21,717 nucleotides of DNA from Annulohypoxylon bovei var. microspora (Eukaryota; Ascomycota; Sordariomycetes; Xylariales; Hypoxylaceae), in contig MU405474.1 of the NCBI GenBank assembly GCA_022836615.1, positions 1-21,717 on the forward strand, written 5' to 3'. The position numbers and the translations under genes are program-made. The notes beneath the pieces are model-generated. The model was not told the DNA's origin and ran no database searches. It worked only from the letters and a program-made list of their open reading frames with translations. Positions 11,633 through 21,100 of the stretch are shown here, piece after piece (position 1 is the first letter of the stretch; each line of letters begins with the position of its first letter).

Positions 11633-13476
11633 TATTTTTATTAATCATTTTTTAATTAATAAAAGTTTTCGAAAAAACGTTTATTATGTTAAATAATAAC
11701 TTAATATATAAACATTTTTTAAATAATAAACGATTAAAATTTTATAATATTTATCGTTTTTTATTAATACGATTTAAGTATATATAAATTTTTTAATAAT
11801 TTTTTTAATAGTTTTATAATTAATTTATTAAGTAATTTTAATTCGTTTTATAAAATCGAAGAAATGATTTTAATTAAAGATAAGTGTTTAATTTAAATTA
11901 ATGAATAAAAAGATTTTTTAATATATGTGGTTATGTTAAATTTTTTTATTTTAGAAAATATAATATATTTTAAATTAAAAAAAAATAAATGTTTGAAAAT
12001 TATGTTTTTAATTTTAATTAAAAAATGGTAATGTTTAATATAATGGTTTAATATAAAAAAGTTTAATGGGTTATATAATAATAAGGCTTTTATTTAAGTT
12101 TTAATTAAAAAATTTAAAAATAAATAATTAATTTAAGCCGTTTATTAAAACTTAATTAAGATATATTAAAGTGTTTTTTAATATTTTAACGATTTTTTTA
12201 TTAATTTCGAAAGTAAATTAACCTTAATTAATGGGTTAAATTAAAAAAGGGAAAATAAAATTAATTATATTAATGTGAGGTTAAATAATAAATTAAAGAA
12301 CGTTTTTATGGTAAAAAAGTTAAATAAGAAAAATTATAATAAGTGGGTGGTTAAAGTTAATAATGTAATGGTTAAAGTGGAAAAAATATTAAATTATAAA
12401 AAAAAAAAAAATTATTTTATAATTATTTAATATGAAAAAACATTTAATTAAAAGGTTATTAATTTTATTAATATAATAATTATTTAAAAATAAAAATTAA
12501 AGTTTAACGGGAATAAAAACACGGTTATAAGTAAAGTGAATTATATAACCTTAATCGTTACGATAATTGCAACGATGGGTTAAATAAATAATTTATATTA
12601 AAGTAATAATAATTTATTAAAAATATAATAAAAATTAAATTAAAAGTTTAAAAAATTTAAAAAAAAAAATAAATATATTTATTACACGAAAACAAGGTAT
12701 TTTATAATAACTTATTTATTATTTTAAGTTATATTTTAGTTAAATTACGGTAATAAAAACGGCACGTTACAAGTGACCATTATAAAAATTTAAAGTAATC
12801 GGAATGTTAAAAATGATTATAAATTATTAAAGTGTTCGGAAAACGAGTAATTTTTAAATAAAGTTACGTTTAAAAGTTAATATTAAAACTTGTAAATATT
12901 AAAGAAATTTTAAATAAAATGTATATTATTTTTTTTTTAATTAAAACCTTATTAAACGGATAAAAGTTTATTAATATATTTATAAATTTAAGATATTTAG
13001 TATATTTAACATTTAATAAAAAATTTATACGATAAGTAAAGTTATTACGTATATTTATTTAAAAGAAAGAATTAAAATTAATTAAAAATAAGGAATTTTA
13101 TACGATTAATACGCTTATATATACGGAAATTAATATAAACGGTAAAAAGGAATAAATATAAAATTATGTTATTTTAAATTTTACGTTTTTTTTAATATTA
13201 AGAAAATTATGGATGGAATAAAACGACGTTATTTATAAGGTGAAAAAGAAGTTAATTAAAATAAGTTTAAAAAAATATAATTTAATAATATATAAAAAAA
13301 GTTAAAACATTATTTAAACATTTTATAACGTTAAAATAAAATGTTTATAAATTAAAGAAAATAAACATATAATAAGAAATGTGTTTTTAATATTTGTAAT
13401 TTAAAAAAAAAAACGTTAATATAAGAAAAATAACGAAGATATTTAAATCTTTAATATTACCATGCAAAATATTAAT
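11633..13476 (+). pseudogene. Element A gag region, unreadable
   Basis: This lies between the 5' LTR and the pol remnant, where Ty3/gypsy elements encode Gag (capsid and nucleocapsid) and the start of the polyprotein. It aligns in reverse complement with element B down to the window edge (11811 pairs with 21717). No stable reading frame, zinc knuckle or primer-binding site can be made out: Cys codons and tRNA-complementary bases would be lost by C-to-T and G-to-A change. The assignment rests on position and homology only. Confidence 0.6.
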
Positions 13477-13483
13477 ACGCGAG

Positions 13484-13501
13484 GCCACCCGTTCGGGTGG
13501 C
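13484..13501. repeat. Perfect hairpin near the edge of the G+C block
   Basis: GCCACCCGTTCGGGTGGC: an 8-bp G+C stem around TT (or 7 bp with GTTC in the loop), 7 nt from the block's left edge. Its arms match the CCACCCG unit of the neighbouring minisatellite, so it may be a 3'-end hairpin of a rolling-circle element or simply an inverted satellite unit. Confidence 0.85.
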
Positions 13502-13508
13502 ACAATAT

Positions 13509-13518
13509 CCCGAGTTTA
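13509..13518. repeat. Subterminal inverted repeat, left
   Basis: CCCGAGTTTA, exact inverted match to TAAACTCGGG at 14607-14616. It lies 32 bases inside the left edge whereas its partner is one base from the right edge, an asymmetry typical of Helentron-type subterminal repeats but not of cut-and-paste TIRs. Confidence 0.8.
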
Positions 13519-13558
13519 GCCGGAAGTCGATGGTTCGATTCCCCGGTTTCCCGTTTTT
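13519..13558 (+). promoter_or_regulatory. tRNA-like B box with hairpin and T-run
   Basis: GGTTCGATTCC at 13532-13542 matches the Pol III B-box consensus fully. It is embedded in a hairpin whose arms are CCGG and TCGA pairs (13520-13546), and TTTTT, a possible Pol III stop, follows at 13554-13558. No A box at tRNA spacing and no acceptor stem can be found; the T stem itself does not pair properly. It could be a tRNA- or SINE-derived fragment or coincidence. Confidence 0.35.
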
Positions 13559-13589
13559 ATATCTTTTTTCATCCGACGAAACCACGCAC

Positions 13590-14216
13590 CACCACGGTTC
13601 GCGCACCCGTTTAACCACCCTTTAAGCCTCCCCTTTACGCCTCCCCTTTAGCCACCCGTGCTGCCATCCGTCTAACCGCCCGTTGAACCACCCGTAACAA
13701 CCCCGTAAGCCACCCCTTATCGAACCCCTAAGCCACCCCTTATCGAACCCCTAAGCCACCCGCCGGACCTCCCGTTTAGCCACCCTTCAAACCACCGGTC
13801 TAACCCCCGGTCTAGCCCCCGTTGAACCACCCGTAGCCACCCGTAGCCACCTTTCTAACCACCCGTGTAACCCCCGTTGAACCACGGGTCTAACCACGGG
13901 TCGAACCACGGGTCGAACCACCCGTTGTATCCCCCGTAGCCTCCCCCGATCTAAACACCCGATTAGCCACCCGTCAATCCACCCCTTGAGCCTCCCGTGA
14001 AGCCACCCCCGGATGAACCACCCGATCAACCACCCTTCTAACCACCCGTTAAAACCCCCGTCTAAACCCCGTTGAACCACCCCCCCCCCCGACGAACCAC
14101 CCGTTCAGCCACCCGTAGCCACCTTTCTAACGCCTTAGCCACCCTTTCGGGGGTTGCTTAGCCACCCTTTCGGGGGTTGCTTAGTCACCCTTTCGGGGGT
14201 TGCTTAGTCACCCAGC
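13590..14216 (-). repeat. CCACCCG-type minisatellite, G-rich on the minus strand
   Basis: Dozens of irregular 10-12-bp units built on CCACCCGT plus AGCC, GAAC or CTAA linkers run through this stretch. Two regular 23-bp sub-arrays are embedded: two units at 13706-13751 (AAGCCACCCCTTATCGAACC core) and three at 14135-14203 (CCACCCTTTCGGGGGTTGC core) plus a partial. There is a run of 11 C at 14080-14090. All G-runs are on the minus strand (GGGTGG, GGGGG), so G-quadruplex formation is possible there. A minus-strand reading frame across 13787-14080 is a Trp/Gly/Val repeat created by the satellite and is not a convincing gene. Confidence 0.85.
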
Positions 14217-14606
14217 TTAGGGGTTTTTTTACGTGTGCTAAGTCAATTACATAAGCGCCTTAGGTAATCGCTCCAGCTTTGCTACCCAACTGGTCCGTGC
14301 GCGAGAGCCAGCTTTTGACAAGCTTTTCGTTTCTGAAAAACTGAATCTTGTCGAAAACCCATTGCTCGCGAACGGACCACCTCGAAAGTTGAGATCTGTT
14401 GTTTGATTGGTTAAAACGTCTGGGATTGACCCACCTGTGAGACGATGCACCCAATCAACCGTTGTGGACTTAACGGCCTCTTGGGAGATAACGGGGTTTA
14501 CGAACTTTTAGCGCCGGAGATACGGAATTACCGCGATAGGAGATTTTTGATAAGGACCATGGAGAAAAAAATTACACCAAAGCTCTTCCCGTTCAATTAC
14601 CTTCGT
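14217..14606 (-). other. Single-copy core of the G+C block
   Basis: Mixed-composition DNA without the satellite. Two short overlapping minus-strand frames start with ATG around 14450, in different phases (67 and 64 codons). Neither shows a recognisable domain, and both span a strong stem-loop, which argues for structure rather than coding. CTAAG/CTTAG arms at about 14238-14262 form a smaller inverted repeat. No rRNA, snRNA or known ncRNA was recognised. Confidence 0.4.
14291..14379. ncRNA. Long stem-loop, possible structured RNA
   Basis: TGGTCCGTGCGCGAG (14291-14305) pairs with CTCGCGAACGGACCA (14365-14379) at 14 of 15 positions. Inside it, TTTTGACAAG (14313-14322) pairs with CTTGTC plus AAAA (14347-14357, one bulged G), and TTTTC (14324-14328) pairs with GAAAA (14335-14339) around a 6-nt loop. 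Three nested helices on one axis are unlikely by chance. Neither strand shows hammerhead core motifs. Whether it is transcribed is unknown. Confidence 0.45.
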
Positions 14607-14616
14607 TAAACTCGGG
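14607..14616. repeat. Subterminal inverted repeat, right
   Basis: TAAACTCGGG, exact inverted partner of 13509-13518. It is one base from the block's right edge; element A resumes at 14618 with ATTATATTAAA, as in the empty site of B. Confidence 0.8.
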
Positions 14617-15263
14617 CATTATATTAAAAAAAAAAAAAAAGCTTACGATTAATTAAATCCGAAAGGTGTTATTTAATAAATTAAAAGATTAAATTGGAGA
14701 TTTCTTAAATAATAAAAGTATAACGTTATTATTATTAAGGTTAAGGTTAAATATTAAGGTTAATTTATAAAAAAATAATTAAAATAAAAAAAAAAAGGTT
14801 TTATAAAGGCCTTTATATGGTATATTAAAAAAAAAGTTCTTGGTATTATAAAAAACTTTAATAAATTTATTAAATAAAAAGTAAATTAAGGTTAATAATT
14901 TATTAAAAAAAATATTAATATTATTTATAAAAAAATTAAAAAACGGCTTTTAATTTTATGTGGATTATAAGGTTTTTAATATTATTTTAATACGCGATTA
15001 TTATTTATTATTATTAATTAAAAAAACCTTACGATTTTTTTATAAGGTTAAATGGTTAATTAAAGTTAATGTTAAAGTTATATTTTATAAATTACGAATA
15101 AAAAAAAAATAAATGGAAAATTATTTTTTATATTTAATTCGAAGCTTTTAAATAATTAATTATATTTTTTAAGTTATATAAAACGTTAACGACGTTTTAA
15201 CGTTATATTAATAAAATTTTATTTGATTTTTTAAATGATTATTATTTAATATACGTAAATAAC

Positions 15264-15488
15264 GTGATAATTTATTTAAATAAATTTTATAAAAATTATA
15301 TAAATAAAGTTAAAACGATGTTAAAACGTTTTAATAATGTTAATTTAAAATTAAACCTTTTTAAGTGTTTTTTAATTATAAAAGAAATTAAATATTTAAG
15401 TTTTATTATTACGATGAAAAAAAAGATTAAAGTAAATTTCGATAAAGTTATAATTATTAAAAAGTGGGAACCATTTACGAACGTATAA
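15264..15488 (+). pseudogene. Longest open piece of the RT remnant (74 codons)
   Basis: A GTG-initiated open stretch that lies directly after the mutated YVNN catalytic motif and corresponds to the RT palm end and connection up to a TNV motif; a TAA at 15486 stands where the family has a sense codon, and homology goes on in the same frame. It is open only because no RIP-created stop fell in it, not a separate gene. No ribosome- or splice-related start signal is expected or seen. Confidence 0.85.
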
Positions 15489-17579
15489 AAAGTTTATAAT
15501 TTCTTAAGGTTTATAAACTTTTATAAAACGTTTATCGAAGGATTTAATAAATTAATTACCTTTTTAACCATTTTAATAAAAAAAAGGGCCTTTTTTAAAT
15601 AGGGGTAAAAAATAAACGTAGCGTTTAAAGAATTAAAACATTTATTTATTACCGCACCGATTTTAACTTATTAAGATTTCGATTAAAAAACGTATTTAAA
15701 AGTGAATTATTTAAAATAAGTTTTAAAAGTTTACTTTTTATAAAAAAATTATAATGGAATATTAAAACTTGTAATTTATTATTTAATAAAGTTATTATTA
15801 ACCGAATGTAATTACGAAATATATAATAAAAAATTTTTAATAATTATTAAGTTAATAAAAACATGGTAAAAAAAATTATAAAAGGTGGTAAAATCTTTTA
15901 TAATTTTTATAAATTATAAGAATTTAAAGTATTTTATAATTATTTATAAATTAAGTAAGCGTTAAATACGTTAAGGGTAAATTTTATTAAAATTTAATTT
16001 TATTATGAAATATTAAATTAATAAAAAAATAAAACGACCCGATGCTTTATTAAAACGAAGCTAAGATATTTTAATAAATTAAAAGGATGAAAAGGTGGTA
16101 AATTATATATAACGTTTATTTAAATAAAAATGGTTACTTTTAATAAAAACGATGGTAATAAGTATTTAAATGTTTTTAACGAATATTATTAAAGTGTTAA
16201 AAAAAGGGGTAATATTAGATTAAAGCCTTGTAATTATATTTATTAAAAAAAGAATTTTCCATAATAAAAACTTATAAACTTTATAAAATTAAAGGGTTAT
16301 TAAAAATATAAATTTCAAAATGATTTATAAAATTATTAATAAAAATAATTATTATTTCTTATTAATTTTTAAGGATTATAAGGTTTTAATTATTAAGTGT
16401 AACTTAAATAATAAAGGAATTATATTATTTAAGGAATGAACGTAAATATCGGATTAAAAGTTTTTTAAAACGATTATAATTTAAAATATCCATAATTTTT
16501 ACGTCACAAGTTATTTAAAAAAAAATAATATTATTATAATTGTTTTAAAGTTTTTTTATTAGTTAATTATGGGATAAAATATATGGAAGTTTTATAAGAA
16601 TTACGATGTTTATAACCGAGCTTATGTTTAACGAATTTAACGAAAAAGGTTATTAAAATCTTTACTTATTTTTAATTATTACTTTTTAAAATTATCCATT
16701 AACTTTATAATAAAAATGTCGGTAAAAAAAAAAAGAAATTTTTAATACTTAATAATGGTTACTTATTGGTTATTAAAATAGGTTTTATTAAAAGTAATAA
16801 ATATTATAAAAGTTAAAGCGTGTGTTATAAAGTTTATATATATTTATGTTAAGTATTATAATTTTTTTACGGCGGTAATATTAAATTAAAAAAGTAATTA
16901 AACGAACGTATTTTAGATAAAATTTTACGAATTAATAAGGGTGGTATAACGTTTATTTATTACTTTTAATTTAAAAATTAATGGGTTTATAAAAAGGATG
17001 AATTAAAAAGTATAAATATATTTATAATATTTTTTAATTTACGTATAATTTAATTAATTAAAAATATTACCCATAACGATAATAACGATTAATAATTAAA
17101 ATATAATAACCGGGTTAAACCTTTTTTATATAACGTATAAATATTACGTATATTTAATTAAGTAAATTATTAATGAAACTTTAAGTAAATTATTTAAGGA
17201 ATAATGGGTTGTGGATTTTATAATTAAAATTAAAGAGGTTAATAAGTACGTTTAAATTATTATAATTATAATTTAAAAACGTATGGAATGTATAATAAAT
17301 TAATTTTAATTAAAAGGCTTTAAATACAAGGTAAATAATAAAGTTTAATTAAATTTAAAAAACATCGTAACATTATAATTTAAGAAGAAATTTTTTTAAT
17401 TATATATAAAATATAAGGTAATTAAAGTGATTAACTTTTATATAATAAAATTAAATGTATTTATAAAAATTTAATCACGATTTTATATTAAATTATTTAA
17501 ATTAATAATTATAAACTTGTTACCATTTTAAGTATAAAATAATGCTTAATTATTATTTTTTATTAATTAAAATAATAAA

Positions 17580-17752
17580 AACTTCGAATACATTATTAAG
17601 GAAATTTTACGATTAAAAAACAAACGTAAAAAACGGGGTGTATATAAAATAATATTAATTAAATAAAAAGGTTACGTAAAATTAACGTGGGAACTTTAAA
17701 AAGAATTAAAAAATATAAAAGCCTTAAAAACGTTTTATTAACGATTCGAAGT
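17580..17752 (+). pseudogene. Element A chromodomain remnant
   Basis: About 58 codons at the C-terminal end of pol. The frame reads FEYIIKEILR, then a basic stretch, YKIILIK, a stop where the family has Trp before KGY, then TWE, and a LKNIKALKTF-like end; three TAA codons interrupt it. This matches the chromodomain order (EVEKIL, LVKWKGY, TWEP, then the C-terminal helix). In living chromoviruses it reads H3K9 methylation and biases insertion to heterochromatin. Confidence 0.82.
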
Positions 17753-17802
17753 AAGAAACAAAATAAGCGAAGAAACTTTCATAATTATAAACCTTAAAAA
17801 AC

Positions 17803-17814
17803 GAAGGAAAAGGA
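17803..17814 (+). promoter_or_regulatory. Polypurine tract of element A
   Basis: GAAGGAAAAGGA, three bases upstream of the 3' LTR start, the usual place for the plus-strand primer of reverse transcription. In element B the same position is all A, one base shorter. Confidence 0.75.
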
Positions 17815-17817
17815 TAT

Positions 17818-18129
17818 TATTATAAGTTAAAAACCTAAAAAATTAATTAAGGTAAAAATCAATGTAAGTTTACATTATAATTATAAACATAATAAATGTA
17901 AATTTCCATAATAAAGTTATTAACAACCTTAAATAAATCATAAAAATTATTAAAATACATATAAAAGGAATTTTTACATTAATTAACTTAATCCACACCT
18001 TTAAACATAAATATTATAACCTTAAAAACAAAAGATTATTACTTTTCCCTTTTTTTTTCATTAATGAAAATAATTTTATTTTTAATCCCATATAACACAA
18101 GTTTACCATTATTTATAAAAATTATCATA
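17818..18129 (+). repeat. Element A 3' LTR, 312 bp
   Basis: Direct repeat of 11321-11632. It starts TATTATAAGTTAAAAACC and ends AAATTATCATA. Unlike the internal region and the 5' LTR, it keeps C and has lost G, so the strand bias of mutation switches close to the end of the chromodomain. Confidence 0.92.
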
Positions 18130-18134
18130 ATAAT
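18130..18134. repeat. Target-site duplication of element A, right
   Basis: ATAAT, matching 11316-11320. It is also the first sequence of the resumed element B. Confidence 0.85.
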
Positions 18135-21100
18135 AATATTATTTTTTTTTAAATAACCCATAACATAAAAATCATAAATATTTTAAATTATAACCGTTTT
18201 AAAAAACTTTTAATTTAATATCCACATTCATTTTTTAAATAATATAATTCTTTTATTATTTAAGTTATATTTAATAATTAAAACTTTATAATTTTTAAAA
18301 ATTAACGGGAAATAATAATTACCTTTATTAATAATTTTATAAATTATTTTAAAATTTATATTTTTAATAACCTTTTAATTTTATAAAACTTATAAATCTT
18401 TATTATAAAAAATTCTTTTTTCGGTGAATATAATTACAAGGTTTTAATTTAATATTACCCCTTTTTTTAACACTTTAATAACATTCATTAAAAACATTTA
18501 AATGTTTATTACCGTCGTTTTTATTAAAAATAACCATTTTTATTTAAATAAACGTTACATACGATTTACCATTTTTTTATTTTTTTAATTTATTAAAATA
18601 TTTTAATTTTATTTTAATAAAGTATTAAATTATTTTACTTTTTTATTAACCCGGTACTTTATAATAAAGTTAAATTTTAATAAAGTTTATTTTTAACGTA
18701 TTTAACGTTTATTTAATTTATAAATAATCATAAAATACTTTAAATTTTTATAATTTATAAAAATTATAAAAAATTTAATCACTTTTCGTAATTTTTTTTA
18801 TTATACTTTTATCGATTTAATAATTATTAAAAGCTTTTTATTATATATTTTATAATTACATTTAATTAATAATAACTTTATTAAATAATAAACCACAAGT
18901 TTTAACATTTTATTATAATTTTTTTATAAAAAGTAAACTTTTAAAACTTACCTCGAATAATCCGTTTTTAAGTATATTTTTTAATTAAAATTTTAATAAA
19001 TTAAAATTAATATAATAATAAATAAATGTTTTAATTTTTTAAACACCGCATTTATTTTTTGCCCTTATTTAAAAAAGGGCTTTTTTTTTATTAAAGTAAT
19101 TAAAAGGGTAATTAATTTATTAAATCTTTTAATAAACGTTTTATAAAAGTTTATAAACTTTAAAAAGTTATAAATTCCTTATACATTCGTAAATAATTCC
19201 CACTTTTTAATAATTATAACTTTATTAAAATTTATTTTAATTTTTTTTTCCATTATAATAATAAAACTTAAGTATTTAATTTCTTTTATAATAAAAAAAC
19301 ATTTAAAAAGGTTTAATTTTAAATTAACATTATTAAAGCGTTTTAACACCGTTTTAATTTTATTTATATAATTTTTACGAAATTTATTTAAATAAATTAT
19401 TACATTATTTATATATATTAAATAATAATTATTTAAAAAGTTAAATAAAGTTTTATTAATATAACGTTAAAACGTTATTAACACCCCGCATAATTTAAAA
19501 GGTATAATTAACCATTTAAAAGCTTTAAATTAAATATAAAAAATAATTTTCCATTTATTTTTTTCTTTTATTTATAACTTATAAAATATGGTTTTAACGT
19601 TAATTTTAATTAACCATTTAATTTTATAAAAAAATCATAAAATTTCTTTAATTAATAATAACGAATAACGGTTATATGTTAAAATAACATTAAAAACCTT
19701 ATAATTCATATAAAATTAAAAGCCGCTTTTTAGTTTTTTTATAAATAATACCGATATTTTTTTTAATAAATTATTAACCTTAATTCACCTTTTATTTAAT
19801 AAACTTATTAAGGTTTTTTATAATATTAAAAGTTTTTTTTTTAATATATTATATAAAAGCTTTTATAAGATTTCTTTTTTTTTACTTCAATCGTTTTTTT
19901 ATAAATTAACCTTAATATTTAACCTTGGTTTTAATAATAATAACGTTATACTTTTATCGTTTAAAAAATCTTTAACTTAATTTTTTAATTTATTAAATAA
20001 TATTTCTTAAATTTAATTAATCATGAACTTTTTTTTCTTTTTTAATATAATATTAATATTTCATATAATAATATTAAAAATTTAAACGTTTTCACCATTT
20101 TTTTTATATTAACATTTCTTTTTTTAAGTTATAAATATTAAAAACATATTTCTTATTATATATTTAATTTCTTTGGTTTATAAACATTTTATTTTAATAT
20201 TATAAAATGTTTAAATAATATTTTAACCTTTTTTATATATTATTAAATTATATTTTTTTAAATTTATTTTAATCGACTTTTTTTTCATTTTATAAATAAT
20301 ATTATTCCATTTTATTTATAATTTTCTTAATATTAAAAAAAAACGCGAAATCCGGGATAATATAATTTTATATTTGTTCTTTTTTATCATTTATATTAAT
20401 TTCTATATATATAAATGTATTAATTGTATAAAATTCCTTATTTTTAATTAATTTTAATTTTTTTTTTTAAATAAATATACGTAATAATTTTACTTATCGT
20501 ATAAATTTTTTATTAAATGTTAAATATATTAAATATCTTAAATTTATAAATATATTAATAAACTTTTATTTATTTAACAAGGTTTCGATTAAAAAAAAAA
20601 TAATATATATTTTATTTAAAGCTTTTTTAATATTTATAAATCTTAATATTAACTTTTAAACATAATTTCGCTTAAAAATTACTCGTTTTCCGAGCATTTT
20701 AATAATTCGTAATTATTTTTAACATTTTAATTATTTTAAGCTTTTATAATAACCATTTATAACATGTTATTTCCATTATTATAATCCGATTAAAATACGG
20801 TTCGAAATAATAAATAAACCATTATAAAATACCTTATTTTCATATAATAAGTATATTTACTTTTTTTTTTAAATTTCTTAAATTTTTAATTTAATTTTCA
20901 TCGTGTTTTTAATAAATTATTATTATTTTAACGTAAACCATTTATTTAATTTATCGTTATAATTATTATAACGGTTAAAATTATATAATTCACCCCATTT
21001 ATAACCATATTTTTATCCCTATTAAACTTTAATTTTTATTTTTAAATAATTACCGTGTTAATAAAATTAATAACCTTTTAATTAAATGTTTTTTTATATT

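Larger units (their letters stand above)
13477..14617 (-). mobile_element. G+C-rich insertion without RIP, Helitron/Helentron-associated-like
   Basis: A 1141-bp block with a composition completely unlike its flanks interrupts element A just upstream of RT. Element B has an uninterrupted empty site between 20051 and 20052. No target duplication is visible, and the insertion can be placed between A and T. Read on the minus strand: a CCCGAGTTTA motif one base from the start, a structured single-copy core, a minisatellite, the inverted copy of the start motif, then an 8-bp-stem hairpin 7 nt from the end. That order fits non-autonomous Helentron-associated elements (DINE-1/HINE type). The canonical TC start and CTRR end are absent. 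Alternatives are a TIR element bounded by CCCGAGTTTA, filler DNA at a break, or an assembly join. Confidence 0.5.
14618..17760 (+). pseudogene. pol: Element A pol remnant: RT, RNase H, integrase, chromodomain
   Basis: A polyprotein remnant for reverse transcription and integration, recognised frame by frame despite dozens of stops. The frame of 14810 (a PLYG motif, then a VDY motif from 14960) runs to the A-run at 15100-15109, where A is 2 nt shorter than B. From there one frame continues without further shifts to 17752. RT catalytic site reads YVNN (15252-15263), followed by the FLRFINFY-type thumb motif. RNase H keeps NYEIYNKK (about 15810) and a PDALLKR end (about 16038). Integrase zinc residues read H, Tyr, Tyr, Tyr, and the DDE triad reads Asn (16701), Asn (16884), Lys (16992). 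All these losses are G-to-A or C-to-T changes. Order and motifs place it in the chromovirus branch. Confidence 0.92.
11321..18129 (+). mobile_element. Element A, complete nested Ty3/gypsy chromovirus, RIP-inactivated
   Basis: A 6809-bp unit bounded by two 312-bp direct LTRs at a constant offset of 6497 and by 5-bp duplications. Internal order is a gag region, RT, RNase H, integrase and chromodomain, the chromovirus order. Without the 1141-bp G+C-rich block the element is about 5.67 kb, normal for this clade. Apart from that block and a 2-nt loss near 15100, its net length matches element B exactly from 11811 to 16537, and nearly all differences are transitions. It was inserted in opposite orientation into the integrase region of B. 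No part can encode a working protein. Confidence 0.92.

Noticed and set aside
13519..13558. True tRNA gene
   Set aside because: A B box exists, but no A box at proper distance, no acceptor pairing and no proper T stem.
13787..14080. Minus-strand 97-codon frame rich in Trp, Gly, Val and Arg
   Set aside because: It follows the minisatellite period, its repeats are the translated satellite unit, and it has no domain; treated as a by-product of the repeat.
13590..14216. CRISPR array or telomere repeats
   Set aside because: Units are 10-12 or 23 bp, contiguous and irregular with no unique spacers; the CCACCCG unit is not a telomeric TTAGGG-type repeat.
14247..14454. Two overlapping minus-strand frames of 67 and 64 codons
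   Set aside because: Different phases of the same stretch, no recognisable domain, and both cross a strong stem-loop, so coding is not supported.
13509..14616. Classical TIR transposon bounded by CCCGAGTTTA
   Set aside because: The empty site in B places the left edge at 13477, 32 bases outside the left motif, and no flanking duplication fits the motif ends.
13477..14617. rRNA fragment or organelle DNA as the source of the G+C block
   Set aside because: No stretch longer than the B-box-like 11-mer resembled rRNA or another known conserved RNA by eye; a database search would be decisive.
15264..15488. Independent small gene of 74 codons
   Set aside because: It is an internal piece of RT; homology continues in the same frame on both sides, and the start codon is only an internal GTG.
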